Source: Kiritimatiellia bacterium
GTDB taxonomy: Bacteria; Verrucomicrobiota; Kiritimatiellia; RFP12; UBA1067
DNA: 6,204 nucleotides
NCBI GenBank assembly: GCA_017648225.1
Contig: JAGCJE010000012.1
Location: forward strand, 1-6,204
Direction of reading: 5' to 3'
This document shows positions 5,973-6,204 of this stretch, in pieces (positions within the stretch are counted from its first letter, which is position 1; each line of letters begins with the position of its first letter). The notes under the pieces were generated by a model. It had not been told where the DNA came from. It did not search any database and saw only the letters and a list, made by a program, of their open reading frames with translations. The translations under genes were made by a program, and so were the position numbers.

Positions 5973-6204
5973 TTACAATTTCACCTCGCCGATAAGAAGC
6001 TTCTTTTTAGGCTTATCAAGGCGGAAAGTAATAAGCTCGAACTTTTCGTCCTTCGTTCCCCAGTCGGTGTATACGCAAACCGTTATCGTCGCAGCCCCCG
6101 TAAGCGAAGTCTGATGAGAGGCGAAATAATTGGAGCAGATTTTATAAACGCCGCGCTCCAAATCCTTTTTAAGATACTCTTCAGGCCCATAGCCCGTCGT
6201 AACA
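5973..6204 (-). CDS. DUF2135-domain protein, C-terminal fragment
   Basis: The last 76 complete codons of a gene that continues past the right window edge; no stop interrupts the frame up to 6204, so its start is outside. The visible segment matches the C-terminal DUF2135 (YfaP-like) pattern as I know it: a TGYGPEEY entry, then GVYKICSNYF, TLTG-like TSLTGAATITVCVYTDWG, and a closing FRLDKPKKKLLIGEVKL beta-strand set. Such domains often end longer proteins carrying a VIT and von Willebrand A domain, probably exported, and sometimes neighbour alpha-2-macroglobulin-like genes. None of that can be seen here. A TTG at 6161 could be taken as a start of a 62-residue protein, but it lies in the middle of the conserved domain and is not credible. 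Function is unknown. Confidence 0.8.
   Translation of the reverse strand, partial: VTTGYGPEEYLKKDLERGVYKICSNYFASHQTSLTGAATITVCVYTDWGTKDEKFELITFRLDKPKKKLLIGEVKL

Noticed and set aside
5973..6161. Separate 62-residue protein starting at TTG 6161
   Set aside because: The frame stays open to the window edge, and the upstream codons (TGYGPEEYLKKD) belong to the same conserved domain, so it is the end of a longer gene.

Overview
The window reads as a chromosomal stretch from a moderately GC-rich Gram-negative bacterium. The glutamine synthetase has the long form with an insertion between two metal-binding glutamates, which I associate with Bacteroidota and Verrucomicrobiota/Lentisphaerota-type bacteria. 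A near-consensus sigma-54 promoter and a DUF2135 protein fit that range. My best guess is the PVC superphylum (Verrucomicrobiota, Kiritimatiellota or Lentisphaerota). This placement is an inference from protein flavour, not a measurement.

All recognisable genes lie on the minus strand, so transcription runs from right to left. At the right edge (5973-6204) is the C-terminal end of a DUF2135 protein, closed by a clear intrinsic terminator (5914-5946). Next comes clpB (3766-5850), a ClpB/Hsp104-type disaggregase that starts directly at the first AAA+ module and lacks the N-terminal domain. It is preceded by a -24/-12 element matching sigma-54 promoters almost perfectly (5881-5897). Then, behind an extended -10 promoter (3713-3721), comes glnA, a type I-like glutamine synthetase (2183-3682). 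It is followed after 42 bases, with no convincing terminator, by two DUF21 (CNNM/CorC family) membrane protein genes. The first (887-2140) is a complete DUF21-CBS-CBS-CorC_HlyC protein. The second (252-890) overlaps it by four bases and has only the DUF21 membrane domain plus a short tail.

The last 251 bases on the left hold no gene I can support. They comprise an AT-rich spacer and, at the very edge, short open frames on both strands that cannot be told apart.

Functionally, clpB is a proteostasis gene under what looks like activator-dependent control. glnA makes glutamine from glutamate and ammonia using Mg-ATP, and it probably shares transcripts with a divalent-cation (Mg2+) transporter pair. 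I see no clearly new multi-gene system. The points most worth a second look are the sigma-54 promoter on clpB, the built-in absence of the ClpB N-domain, a roughly 20-residue contraction in its second AAA+ module, and the coupled full-length/CBS-less DUF21 pair.
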